A DNA stretch of 64,000 nucleotides from assembly GCF_038397785.1 (NCBI RefSeq), contig NZ_CP151642.1, positions 496,001-560,000 of the forward strand. The letters run 5' to 3'. Shown piece by piece: positions 17,034-27,171 of the stretch; the first letter of the stretch is position 1; each line of letters begins with the position of its first letter. The notes under the pieces were generated by a model. The model saw nothing but the letters and a program-made list of their open reading frames with translations. It searched no databases and was not told the DNA's origin. Origin of the DNA: Salinibacterium sp. TMP30. GTDB lineage: Bacteria > Actinomycetota > Actinomycetes > Actinomycetales > Microbacteriaceae. A program made the position numbers and the translations under genes.

Positions 17034-19202
17034 GTGGCGAGAAACATCTACATCACTTCTATCGAGGGTCACGCTGGCAAGTCCACAGTCGCCCTCGGTC
17101 TGCTCTATACGCTCAGTCGCGAAGCGAAACGAGTGGGGGTGTTTCGCCCGGTCGCGCGCACGAGCAACGAACGCGATTATGTGCTCGAGATGCTGCTCGC
17201 GCATGATGCCGTTGATCTCAACTATGACGATGCGGTTGGTGTTGGCTACGACGACGTGCACACCGATCCTGACGCCGCGTTGAGTCGCATCATCGAACGC
17301 TTCAAAGCTGTCGAGGCGCAGTGCGATGTTGTAGTGATCGTCGGTTCTGATTACACGGATGTTGGCAGCCCAACCGAACTTTCGTATAACGCGCGAGTTG
17401 CAGCGAACCTTGGTGCTCCGGTGCTCCTCGTTCTGGGTGGCCAGTCTGAGGACGGAGTGGACCGCACCCCCGATGACCTCGCTCAGGTGTATGCAATCGC
17501 GCATCAGGAGTTGGATGCCGCCCACGCGCACCTGGTTGGCGTGATTGTGAACCGCTCTGACCCCGATCAGCTGCCGAAGATTATCGAGGGTGTCAGCGCC
17601 GCTGTCGGCGGCGATACCCCCGTGTGGGCCATTCCCGAGGATCCGTTCCTGATCGCGCCGAGCTTGGCGTCGCTTCTGGAGGCCGTCGACGGCGAGCTCC
17701 TCAAGGGCGATAGCGAGCTTCTGCTGCGTGAAGCCCTGGGCGTTGTTGTTGCCGGAATGACGATGGAGAACGTGCTGACCCGGCTGATCGAAGGTTCGGT
17801 TGTTGTGGTTGCCGGCGACCGATCAGATGTGTTGCTCGCGACACTGATGGCGCACGCTTCGGAGACGTTCCCGTCGCTGGCGGGCGTCATCCTGAATGGC
17901 GGGTTCGAGATTGTGCCGCAGGTTGAGCGACTTATTGATGGCCTTGATCTCTCGTTGCCTGTGATTCGAACCTCGTTCGGCACCTATGACACCGCGCGAA
18001 TCATCACCAAAACTCGGGGGCGCTTGGCTGCAGATTCGCCTCGCAAGTTCGACACCGCACTTGCCCTGTTCGAGCAGCACGTGGATTCTGAGGTGCTCTT
18101 GCAGCGGCTCGAGCTGAACCCGCCCATGGTGGTTACGCCGCTGATGTTTGAGTACGGACTGCTGGATCGTGCTCGGCAGCACCTGCAGCACATTGTTCTT
18201 CCTGAGGGCAACGACGACCGCATTCTCCGTGCGTCGAGCACACTCTTGCGCCGAGGGGTTGTCACGCTGACGATTCTGGGGGATGAGGGTGAAGTGCGCA
18301 GGCGTGCGGCTGAGCTCGGTCTCGATATTTCGGGTGCGAGCATCCTGAGCCCCTTCGATGAGCCACTGCGTGAGCGTTTCGCTGCCGAATATGTGCGCCT
18401 GCGTGCCCACAAAGGAATGACAATGGAGGTCGCGCGCGAGACCGTTACTGATGTGTCCTACTTCGGCACCATGATGGTGCACCTAGGGCTCGCCGCCGGA
18501 ATGGTTTCGGGAGCCGCCCATACGACGGCCCACACGATTCGACCGAGCTTTGAGATCATCAAAACCAAACCGGATGTGTCAATTGTGTCCAGTGTGTTCT
18601 TGATGTGCCTCGAAGATCGGGTGCTGGTTTATGGTGATTGTGCCGTAAACCCTGACCCGGATGCCGCCCAGCTCGCTGACATCGCAATCTCGTCGGCAGC
18701 AACAGCGGCACAGTTCGGAATTGATCAGCGGATTGCGATGCTGTCGTACTCCACTGGATCGTCGGGCAGCGGGGCGGATGTTGATAAGGTGCGCGCGGCA
18801 ACCGCCCTCGTCGTCGAGCGTCGGCCCGATCTCGCGGTTGATGGCCCCATCCAATACGACGCCGCAGTGGATGCCGCCGTCGGCAAATCCAAAATGCCCG
18901 ACTCCGAGGTTGCGGGGCGCGCCACCGTGTTCATCTTCCCTGATCTCAACACGGGCAACAACACGTACAAGGCTGTTCAGCGCAGCGCCGGAGCGATCGC
19001 AATTGGGCCAGTGCTGCAGGGTTTGCGCAAACCTATTAACGATCTTTCGCGGGGTGCGCTGGTGCAAGACATCGTGAACACTGTTGCGATCACCGCGATT
19101 CAGGCTCAGGGAGTTGCTGCCGAGGCCGCCGCTGCCGCCGCTGCCGCTGGACTGCTCGCTGCTGCCGAAGTGCCCGCTGCTGCGGCGGGGGAGCATTCAT
19201 GA
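17034..19202 (+). CDS. pta: Phosphate acetyltransferase
   Basis: This enzyme converts acetyl-CoA and phosphate to acetyl phosphate and CoA. The 722-residue long form has an N-terminal P-loop-like domain (SIEGHAGKSTVALGLL, residues about 7-22), a central DRTGG domain about 215-330, and the C-terminal catalytic PTA_PTB domain from about 390 (QHIVLPEGNDDRILRAS). The Ala-rich C-terminal tail is extra. GTG 17034 follows TAGGCT (17022-17027) by six bases, so the message is probably leaderless. It overlaps ackA by four bases. Confidence 0.96.
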   Translation: MARNIYITSIEGHAGKSTVALGLLYTLSREAKRVGVFRPVARTSNERDYVLEMLLAHDAVDLNYDDAVGVGYDDVHTDPDAALSRIIERFKAVEAQCDVVVIVGSDYTDVGSPTELSYNARVAANLGAPVLLVLGGQSEDGVDRTPDDLAQVYAIAHQELDAAHAHLVGVIVNRSDPDQLPKIIEGVSAAVGGDTPVWAIPEDPFLIAPSLASLLEAVDGELLKGDSELLLREALGVVVAGMTMENVLTRLIEGSVVVVAGDRSDVLLATLMAHASETFPSLAGVILNGGFEIVPQVERLIDGLDLSLPVIRTSFGTYDTARIITKTRGRLAADSPRKFDTALALFEQHVDSEVLLQRLELNPPMVVTPLMFEYGLLDRARQHLQHIVLPEGNDDRILRASSTLLRRGVVTLTILGDEGEVRRRAAELGLDISGASILSPFDEPLRERFAAEYVRLRAHKGMTMEVARETVTDVSYFGTMMVHLGLAAGMVSGAAHTTAHTIRPSFEIIKTKPDVSIVSSVFLMCLEDRVLVYGDCAVNPDPDAAQLADIAISSAATAAQFGIDQRIAMLSYSTGSSGSGADVDKVRAATALVVERRPDLAVDGPIQYDAAVDAAVGKSKMPDSEVAGRATVFIFPDLNTGNNTYKAVQRSAGAIAIGPVLQGLRKPINDLSRGALVQDIVNTVAITAIQAQGVAAEAAAAAAAAGLLAAAEVPAAAAGEHS

Positions 19203-20320
19203 CCACCGTCTTTGTTGTGAACTCGGGCTCCTCGTCAATTAAGTGGGAGCTGTTGGATGCCGAGTCCGGTTCCATCTATAGCGGCGGCATTGTGGAACGC
19301 ATCGGGGAACCCGGCGGAGGCGCAGCAAACCACGATGAGGGGATGCATCAGATTTTGGCTGGACTTGGCAACGAGCATCCGGCGGTTGTTGGACATCGTG
19401 TTGTTCATGGGGGAGCGGAGTTTACGGCCGCGACTGTCATCACTGATGAGGTTGAGCGGCGGCTTGACGAGATTTCGGTGCTCGCGCCGCTGCACAATCC
19501 CGAAAATCTGAAGGGCATCCGGGCTGCACGGGCCGCTTTTGCGGATGTTCCGCACGTTGCTGTCTTCGATACCGCGTTTCATGGCACCCTCCCGCCCGAG
19601 GCCTTTACCTACGCAATCGACGCCGACGTTGCTCGGGAGCACGGAATCCGCCGCTACGGTTTTCACGGCACCTCGTACCGCTACGTCGCGGGGCGCGCTG
19701 CTGCCATGCTCGGCCGGGACCTCGCCGACCTCAAGCTCATCGTTTTTCATCTCGGCAACGGGGCGTCGGTGTGTGCGATTGACGGCGGCCGAAGCATCGA
19801 CACCTCAATGGGAATGACCCCGCTTGAGGGTCTTGTGATGGGTACGCGCTCGGGCGACATCGATCCGGGCGCGCTCTTTCATCTGGGCCGGGCAGGCATG
19901 ACCCTGCCCGAGCTTGATCAGCTTCTCAACCGTCGCAGTGGCCTCCTAGGTATGACGGGCACCGGCGATATGCGTGACGTCCAATCTGCTGCGGATGCCG
20001 GTGATGAGACCGCGAAAGCCGCGCTCGCGGTCTATTACCACCGGCTTCGTCACTATCTTGGGGCCTATCTGGTGGCGCTGGGTGGTGCCGACGCGATTGT
20101 CTTTACGGCAGGTGTGGGCGAAAACAGTGCCGCAACACGACGCGAGACAGTTGCCGGGCTGGAGGGATTCGGAATCGCATTGGATGTCCACGCGAACTCT
20201 CGCAGCAGCACCCAAGCGCGCGTGATCTCGCGAAATGACTCGGCAGTGAAGGTTCTCATCATCCCGACCAACGAGGAGCTACAGATTGCGCGTGAAGCGG
20301 TGGCAGCCGTTTCTCTCTAG
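19199..20320 (+). CDS. ackA: Acetate kinase
   Basis: The enzyme turns acetyl phosphate and ADP into acetate and ATP, completing the Pta-Ack pathway. The 373 residues show both family signatures: VFVVNSGSSSIKW at the N-terminus and RRYGFHGTSYRYV near 160, with GTRSGDIDPG near 217. It is slightly shorter than the usual 390-400. Its ATG lies inside the pta stop region (ATGA), giving translational coupling. Confidence 0.97.
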   Translation: MTTVFVVNSGSSSIKWELLDAESGSIYSGGIVERIGEPGGGAANHDEGMHQILAGLGNEHPAVVGHRVVHGGAEFTAATVITDEVERRLDEISVLAPLHNPENLKGIRAARAAFADVPHVAVFDTAFHGTLPPEAFTYAIDADVAREHGIRRYGFHGTSYRYVAGRAAAMLGRDLADLKLIVFHLGNGASVCAIDGGRSIDTSMGMTPLEGLVMGTRSGDIDPGALFHLGRAGMTLPELDQLLNRRSGLLGMTGTGDMRDVQSAADAGDETAKAALAVYYHRLRHYLGAYLVALGGADAIVFTAGVGENSAATRRETVAGLEGFGIALDVHANSRSSTQARVISRNDSAVKVLIIPTNEELQIAREAVAAVSL

Positions 20321-20390
20321 AGGACAGAATGTTCGGCAACCTCACTCTGGGCAAAGAAGTTCGCACCCAGTCGTGTTCGCTCGACACACG

Positions 20391-20419
20391 TTGGGATCGT
20401 CAGTGGGCACGACTACGCT
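20391..20419 (+). promoter_or_regulatory. Promoter of a leaderless dnaX transcript
   Basis: TTGGGA (20391-20396), a 17-base spacer and TACGCT (20414-20419) form a good sigma-A-type promoter. The -10 ends six bases before GTG 20426, so transcription should start at or next to the start codon. Confidence 0.6.
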
Positions 20420-20425
20420 AGGGGC

Positions 20426-22555
20426 GTGGTTGCTGCCTTATATCGCCGATACCGGCCCGAGACTTTCGCTGAACTCATCGGCCAATCTCAGGTGACCGAT
20501 CCACTGCGCACAGCATTGCGCACCGACCGGGTGAATCACGCCTACTTGTTCAGCGGTCCGCGTGGGTGTGGAAAGACGACATCCGCCCGTATCCTTGCCC
20601 GCTGCCTCAACTGCGTTGAGGGTCCAACCGACACCCCCTGTGGGGTTTGCCCGTCGTGTGTTGAGCTTTCTCGTGATGGCGGCGGATCGCTGGATGTTGT
20701 CGAGATTGATGCCGCAAGCCACAATGGCGTCGATGACGCCCGGGACTTGCGTGAGCGTGCTGTGTTTGCTCCCGCCCGCGATCGTTTCAAGATTTTCATT
20801 CTCGATGAAGCGCACATGGTTACTCCGCAGGGCTTCAACGCGATGCTCAAGATTGTTGAAGAGCCGCCCGAGCATGTGAAGTTCATCTTCGCAACCACCG
20901 AACCAGACAAAGTGATTGGCACGATTCGTTCGCGCACCCACCACTATCCCTTCCGCTTGGTTCCTCCCGCCCAGATGCTCGACTACGTTCAGCAACTGTC
21001 CGAGAGCGAAAAAGTAGAAGTCGAGCCCGGAGTGCTCCCGCTGGTTGTTCGTGCTGGCGGCGGCTCTGTGCGTGACACCCTTTCGCTGCTCGACCAGCTG
21101 ATCGCTGGCTCTGACACCGCCGTCGTCGGCTACGAGCGGGCTGTTGCTCTGCTCGGCTATACCCACGCTGAACTGCTTGACGAAGTTATTGACGCCCTCG
21201 GTTCTGGTGATGCGGCTGCCGCATTCTCGTCGGTAGATCGGGTCATTCAGACCGGTCAAGATCCGCGACGCTTCGTTGAAGACCTTCTCGAGCGGATGCG
21301 CGACCTCATCGTCGTTGCGGCCACCGCCGACCACGCGGCATCCGTTTTGCGCGGCATCCCTCAAGACCAGCTAGAGCGCATGGCGAAGCAAGCGCACACA
21401 CTCGGTGCTGCCGAACTCTCACGCGCTGCCGACGTCATTAACGCGGCACTTTCGGAGATGACGGGTGCCACCTCGCCGCGACTGCACCTCGAGCTCATGG
21501 TTGCGCGCATTCTGGTTCCCGCAAGCGACAACACCCAACGTGGTGCGCTCGCGCGTGTGGAACGCCTTGAGCGTCGTATTGGCATCGAAGGCGACGGATC
21601 GCTTGCTTCGGCGCCGCCTGCAGCCGCACCAGTACAAGAATGGGCACCCACGGCACCGCGCGCCCCGGCGCCGAACGCAGAATCCCCCCAGACGGCCCGG
21701 GACTCTCGGGACGAGGCTGCCCGTGAGGTTCCTGCGCCGGCAAATGCTGCGGCTTCGGCAGCCGCGCCCGCGCCCGCACCCGCCGCATCTGGCTCCGTGC
21801 TCTCCACGGCGGCCGCTGCTCCTCGCACCACTCCGGTCTCAATCCAACAGGTCAAAGATTCGTGGCCCGAGATTCTTGACGTTGTGCAGAAACTGAAGCG
21901 CACCGCCTGGATGGTTGTCTTCACTGCCAAGCCCCTTGAACTACGCGACGACAAGATTTTGGTGCTTTCCTTCCCGAGCGAACGAGATGTTGATGCTCTC
22001 AAGCAGCGCAGTGCCCCCGGCGAAGGCGTCGGCGACTACCTCAAGAAAGCATTCGTGCACGTGCTGGGCTTCGAGCCAGCACTCATTGCACGAGTAGAAG
22101 GCGCTTCTGCCGTGCCTGCGGCAACTGCACCCCGGTCGGCACCGTCCGCTGCCGACGAGATCCCCGAACCGGAGGAACCTGCACCGGCCGAAGACCGTGA
22201 GCCCGGTGGGTGGGCTGTAGCTGCCATTCCCGAGTCCGAGCCAGAACCCGACGTTGATCCGTCGATGTCTCGCAGCGGCACCGCCGGGGCGTCGAGCTCG
22301 GCCAAGCAAGGTCAGTCGGCAGCACAAGAGAAGCAATCGAAACAGTCGTCGGCACCTTCCCCACCATCCGCGAAAGCTCCAGACGCAGCATCCGCACCAC
22401 CGACAGAAGCACCGCGACCATCAATGTCCGCCGCGGCCGCAAAGATTGATAAGTCCCGTTACGGGGAGTCAGTGGTGCGCGAACTGTTGAACGCGACCTT
22501 CATCGAAGAGCAGCAGGTTGCTCCGCGAGTGACACCCCAGCCGAGAGACGAGTAA
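20426..22555 (+). CDS. dnaX: DNA polymerase III subunits gamma/tau
   Basis: The clamp-loader ATPase of the replisome. The N-terminal AAA+ module has Walker A GPRGCGKTT (residues 44-52), a zinc site (CLNCVEGPTDTPCGVCPSC) and Walker B FILDEAHM. The middle domain III supports oligomerisation. From about residue 385 the chain is Ala/Pro-rich, with a conserved island (QQVKDSWPEILDVVQKLKRTAWMV) that may contact the polymerase, then more low-complexity sequence. Length 709 fits an actinobacterial tau. recR starts three bases after the stop. Confidence 0.96.
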   Translation: MVAALYRRYRPETFAELIGQSQVTDPLRTALRTDRVNHAYLFSGPRGCGKTTSARILARCLNCVEGPTDTPCGVCPSCVELSRDGGGSLDVVEIDAASHNGVDDARDLRERAVFAPARDRFKIFILDEAHMVTPQGFNAMLKIVEEPPEHVKFIFATTEPDKVIGTIRSRTHHYPFRLVPPAQMLDYVQQLSESEKVEVEPGVLPLVVRAGGGSVRDTLSLLDQLIAGSDTAVVGYERAVALLGYTHAELLDEVIDALGSGDAAAAFSSVDRVIQTGQDPRRFVEDLLERMRDLIVVAATADHAASVLRGIPQDQLERMAKQAHTLGAAELSRAADVINAALSEMTGATSPRLHLELMVARILVPASDNTQRGALARVERLERRIGIEGDGSLASAPPAAAPVQEWAPTAPRAPAPNAESPQTARDSRDEAAREVPAPANAAASAAAPAPAPAASGSVLSTAAAAPRTTPVSIQQVKDSWPEILDVVQKLKRTAWMVVFTAKPLELRDDKILVLSFPSERDVDALKQRSAPGEGVGDYLKKAFVHVLGFEPALIARVEGASAVPAATAPRSAPSAADEIPEPEEPAPAEDREPGGWAVAAIPESEPEPDVDPSMSRSGTAGASSSAKQGQSAAQEKQSKQSSAPSPPSAKAPDAASAPPTEAPRPSMSAAAAKIDKSRYGESVVRELLNATFIEEQQVAPRVTPQPRDE

Positions 22556-22558
22556 CCC

Positions 22559-23158
22559 GTGTACGACGGAATTGTTCAAGAACTAATTGACGAGCTTGGT
22601 CGACTTCCTGGCATCGGCCCCAAGTCTGCCCAGCGCATCGCATTCCACATTTTGCAGACCGAAAGTTTTGATGTTCGCCGACTCGCAGAGCTGCTCAATG
22701 ACATCCGCGACAAAGTTCACTTCTGCGCTATCTGTGGAAACGTCACCGAGCAAGAAACCTGCTCAATCTGCCGTGACCCGCGACGGTCGCCCGCATCCAT
22801 CTGTGTTGTCGAAGAAGCCAAAGACGTTGTCGCCATCGAGCGCACTCGAGAATTTGCTGGCCTGTATCATGTACTCGGTGGAGCTATCAGCCCCATCGAC
22901 GGAATCGGCCCCGACCAGTTGCGCATCAAGCAACTCTTGGGCCGGTTGGCTGACGGTGTCGTCACAGAAGTCATCATCGCGACCGACCCCAATCTCGAAG
23001 GTGAAGCAACCGCGACCTATCTGACGCGGCTTCTGGTTCAGCCCAACCTTCGAATTTCGCGCCTCGCATCGGGTCTCCCGGTCGGCGGAGACTTGGAATA
23101 CGCCGACGAGGTCACACTTGGACGGGCCTTCGAAGGCCGCCGGACTGTCGACCACTAG
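22559..23158 (+). CDS. recR: Recombination protein RecR
   Basis: A 199-residue recombination mediator that works with RecO and RecF to load RecA at gaps. It has the helix-hairpin-helix [20 protein letters not shown], a four-Cys zinc finger ([20 protein letters not shown]) and a Toprim domain ([16 protein letters not shown]). The GTG start directly follows dnaX, the common dnaX-recR arrangement. Confidence 0.97.
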   Translation: MYDGIVQELIDELGRLPGIGPKSAQRIAFHILQTESFDVRRLAELLNDIRDKVHFCAICGNVTEQETCSICRDPRRSPASICVVEEAKDVVAIERTREFAGLYHVLGGAISPIDGIGPDQLRIKQLLGRLADGVVTEVIIATDPNLEGEATATYLTRLLVQPNLRISRLASGLPVGGDLEYADEVTLGRAFEGRRTVDH

Positions 23159-23192
23159 CCCTGGTCGATCACTAGTACTCCCCGTAACGCAA

Positions 23193-23221
23193 TTAGCGGG
23201 AAGTGCCTGCACCGTTAGACT
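23193..23221 (+). promoter_or_regulatory. Candidate promoter of lysC-asd
   Basis: TTAGCG (23193-23198) and TAGACT (23216-23221) are spaced by 17 bases. Transcription would begin near 23228, giving a leader of about 40 bases with the GGAGA ribosome binding site of lysC. Confidence 0.45.
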
Positions 23222-23268
23222 CGCACTCGGGGCACGTGTTGCCCGCTAGACCTCGCTTCAGGAGAACA

Positions 23269-24534
23269 ATGAGCCTCATCGTTCAGAAGTTCGGTGGCTC
23301 ATCTGTTGCCGACGCTGAGAGTATCAAGCGCGTCGCAAAGCGCATCGTCGAGACCCGCAAAGCGGGAAACGACGTCGTCGTTGTGGTGTCTGCCATGGGC
23401 GACACCACCGATGAACTATTCGATCTTGCCGAACAGGTCGTGCCGGTACCCACGGGCCGCGAGCTTGACATGCTGCTGACGGCAGGCGAACGAATTTCGA
23501 TGGCACTCCTCGCGATGGCGATCAAAAGCTTGGGTGTTGATGCCCGCAGCTACACCGGCAGCCAAGCGGGAATGGTCACGGATGCCCAACACGGTGCCGC
23601 GCGCATTGTTGAAGTCTCTCCGCGCCGCGTTCAAGAAGCTCTCGACGATGGCGCTGTCGCTATTGTTGCCGGCTTTCAGGGTTTCAATCGCGTAACCGGA
23701 GACATCACCACTCTCGGTCGCGGCGGCTCAGACACCACCGCTGTCGCACTTGCTGCAGCGCTCGGCGCAGAGACCTGCGAGATTTATACCGACGTTGATG
23801 GTGTCTTCACCGCCGACCCCCGCATTGTGAAGTCGGCGCGCAAAGTGAACGTTGTTACGTGCGAAGAAATGTTGGAGCTTGCGGCGGCAGGCGCAAAAGT
23901 GCTTGATGTGCGCGCCGTTGAGTATGCGCGCCGGCACGGGGTAACGATTCACGTGCGTTCCTCGTTCAATAACAACACGGGCACGTTAGTGGTCAATCCG
24001 AAGGATGGAGAGAGCGTGGAAGAAGCAATCATCACAGGTGTTGCCTCCGATCTGAGCGAAGCGAAGATCACGGTGGTTGGGGTTCCTGACGTACCCGGTA
24101 AGGCTGCACAGATCTTCACGATTGTGGCCTCAGCGAATGCGAACATTGACATGATCGTGCAGAACGTTTCGCTGGCATCCACTGGCCGCACCGATATTTC
24201 GTTCACGTTGAAAAAGTCGGATGCCGAAGATGTGCTGCGCGCGTTGACCTTCGAGCAAGAAGAGGTTGGTTTTGAGTCGCTGCAGCACGATGACCAGATC
24301 GGAAAGCTCTCGGTCGTCGGCGGCGGAATGCGCACGAATGCTGGTGTCTCGGCACGACTGTTCACCGCGCTGTTTAAAGCGGGAATCAACATGGAGATGA
24401 TTTCGACAAGTGAGATTCGTATCTCGGTTGTCACTCGTGCCGATACGGTTGCTGAAGCGGTGCGGGTTGTTCACACCGCTTTTGGCTTGGATGGCGACGA
24501 AGACGCGGTCGTTCACGCAGGTACCGGCCGCTAG
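23269..24534 (+). CDS. lysC: Aspartokinase
   Basis: Phosphorylates aspartate, the first step towards lysine, threonine, methionine and (where used) diaminopimelate. ATG 23269 with GGAGA upstream gives 421 residues: a kinase domain starting [15 protein letters not shown] and two C-terminal ACT domains (from about 260) that usually bind Lys/Thr for feedback control. GTG 24016, in frame at codon 250 and preceded by GGAG, would start a 172-residue protein made only of the ACT part, as in the alpha/beta aspartokinase of Corynebacterium. asd follows 63 bases later. Confidence 0.96.
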   Translation: MSLIVQKFGGSSVADAESIKRVAKRIVETRKAGNDVVVVVSAMGDTTDELFDLAEQVVPVPTGRELDMLLTAGERISMALLAMAIKSLGVDARSYTGSQAGMVTDAQHGAARIVEVSPRRVQEALDDGAVAIVAGFQGFNRVTGDITTLGRGGSDTTAVALAAALGAETCEIYTDVDGVFTADPRIVKSARKVNVVTCEEMLELAAAGAKVLDVRAVEYARRHGVTIHVRSSFNNNTGTLVVNPKDGESVEEAIITGVASDLSEAKITVVGVPDVPGKAAQIFTIVASANANIDMIVQNVSLASTGRTDISFTLKKSDAEDVLRALTFEQEEVGFESLQHDDQIGKLSVVGGGMRTNAGVSARLFTALFKAGINMEMISTSEIRISVVTRADTVAEAVRVVHTAFGLDGDEDAVVHAGTGR

Positions 24535-25662
<1,128 letters not shown>

Positions 25663-25702
25663 CGGGAGCCATCCCACTTCGTAACCGCACCGAATTCCCG
25701 AT

Positions 25703-26392
25703 ATGAGATCACACTCCGTAGCTCGCACGATCCTCGCAACTGTGATGGTCGTGGCCGCGCTTGCTCTTTCGGCGTGCACGAGCTCGGCCGCCTCGGATGA
25801 GGTTGTCGTCTCTACGGTCGCTGTCGCCGGTGAGCTTCGGGTCGCTTTCTATGGCGACTCGTACACGCGTGGCACGGGGGCGTCGACCGAGGAAAGGCGC
25901 TGGTCGACGGTTCTTGCTGAGCAGCGCGGGTGGAGTGAGTTCAATCCGAGCGTCAGCGGTTTGGGGTTCGTGAGAAATAGGACCATTTTCGGCGAAGGTG
26001 ACCTGCCGAGTTTCATTATCGCTGATAATCCGGACATCGTCATTGTGACCATGGGGCTCAATGACAACTTCACTTTCGACACCCAGTCTGCTGAGCTCCG
26101 CGCCCAAATTGTTGATGATTTCGACCGCCTCGTGACGGGGCTTCCGGATGCCCGGCTCATTGTGGTTGAGCCCTTCTGGTACAAGGCTGAACGCCCCGCT
26201 TCGGTTGACGTGATCATTTCGTGGGTGCACGATGCTGCGACCGTAGTCGGCGCTGATTACATTCCTGATGCCTCGTATTGGCTCGCGGGGCAGCCTGAGT
26301 GGATGGCCAGTGACAGCCTTCACCCCAATGATGCCGGTCATGCCGCGATTGCCTCTCAGCTGGATCAGGCTCTTCGCACCTTAGGTCTCTGA
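25703..26392 (+). CDS. SGNH-type hydrolase, predicted lipoprotein
   Basis: A 229-residue secreted esterase-like protein. The signal peptide ends in the lipobox LSAC (Cys about residue 25). SGNH blocks are present: FYGDSYTRGTG (nucleophile Ser), VTMGLNDNF (Asn) and DSLHPND (Asp and His). Substrates in this superfamily range from acyl esters to cell-wall acetyl groups, so none is assigned. The next gene is a close paralogue in the same orientation. Confidence 0.82.
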   Translation: MRSHSVARTILATVMVVAALALSACTSSAASDEVVVSTVAVAGELRVAFYGDSYTRGTGASTEERRWSTVLAEQRGWSEFNPSVSGLGFVRNRTIFGEGDLPSFIIADNPDIVIVTMGLNDNFTFDTQSAELRAQIVDDFDRLVTGLPDARLIVVEPFWYKAERPASVDVIISWVHDAATVVGADYIPDASYWLAGQPEWMASDSLHPNDAGHAAIASQLDQALRTLGL

Positions 26393-26479
26393 CAGATGGA
26401 TAACCTGGAGTCGTGAAGTGGAGTCGTTGACGAACACGTCAACGGCAATCGTTTGCGCCGCCCGCACCGAACGCTGTGT

Positions 26480-27151
26480 ATGAAGTTCGATTCTGTAGCC
26501 CGAACCATCGCCGCGACCGTAGTCGTTGCGGCGACCCTCGGCCTGTCCGCGTATAGCACTCCACCGCCGACGGATGTCCGTGACCCCGATGCCACTCGGG
26601 TCGCCTTCTACGGTGATTCGTACACGCTCGGCACGGGCGCGTCGTCGGCAGATAACCGCTGGTCGACGGTGGTCAGCGAGCAACGAGACTGGAGTGAGTT
26701 CAATCCCAGTGTCAACGGCTTGGGATTCATCAACAACCGAAGCATTTTCGGCGAGGGTGACCTGCCAAGTCTCATCATCGCGGATGATCCCGACATCGTG
26801 GTCGTGACAATGGGCCTCAACGACAATTTCAGTTTCGACTCACGGTCCGACGACATCCGCGCCCAAATCACTGACGACTTTGACCGGCTAACGACGGCGC
26901 TTCCGGATGCCCGTTTCATTGTTGTTGAGCCATTCTGGTACACGGATGAGCGCCCGGCCTCGGTCGAAACGATCATCGGCTGGGTGAAGGATGCAGCAAC
27001 CGACAATGGTGCTGACTACATTTCTGGAGCATCGCGGTGGATCGAGGGTCACCCCGAGTGGATGGCCAGTGACGGTCTGCACCCCAATGATGACGGCTAC
27101 ACCGAGATAGCGAAGCGCATGGATCAGGCGCTTCGCAACTTGGGCCTCTAG
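26480..27151 (+). CDS. SGNH-type hydrolase, paralogue with altered lipobox
   Basis: A 223-residue protein (ATG 26480) nearly parallel to the preceding one over its whole length (FYGDSYTLGTGAS, VTMGLNDNFSFD, DGLHPND). It clearly arose by tandem duplication. The N-terminal segment reads LGLSAYST where its neighbour has LALSACTS. The lipid-accepting Cys is Tyr, so it cannot be a normal lipoprotein and is probably secreted free or stays membrane-tethered. The catalytic residues appear intact. A longer start at 26453 is possible but adds no signal features. Confidence 0.8.
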   Translation: MKFDSVARTIAATVVVAATLGLSAYSTPPPTDVRDPDATRVAFYGDSYTLGTGASSADNRWSTVVSEQRDWSEFNPSVNGLGFINNRSIFGEGDLPSLIIADDPDIVVVTMGLNDNFSFDSRSDDIRAQITDDFDRLTTALPDARFIVVEPFWYTDERPASVETIIGWVKDAATDNGADYISGASRWIEGHPEWMASDGLHPNDDGYTEIAKRMDQALRNLGL

Positions 27152-27171
27152 TGGGCGGCTAAAGTGGAGTT

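Noticed and set aside
16797-17531. Minus-strand open frame of 244 codons over the SRP RNA and the start of pta
   Set aside because: It covers a conserved RNA gene and the first part of pta, has no ribosome binding site and no recognisable domain. It is a shadow of pta codon bias.
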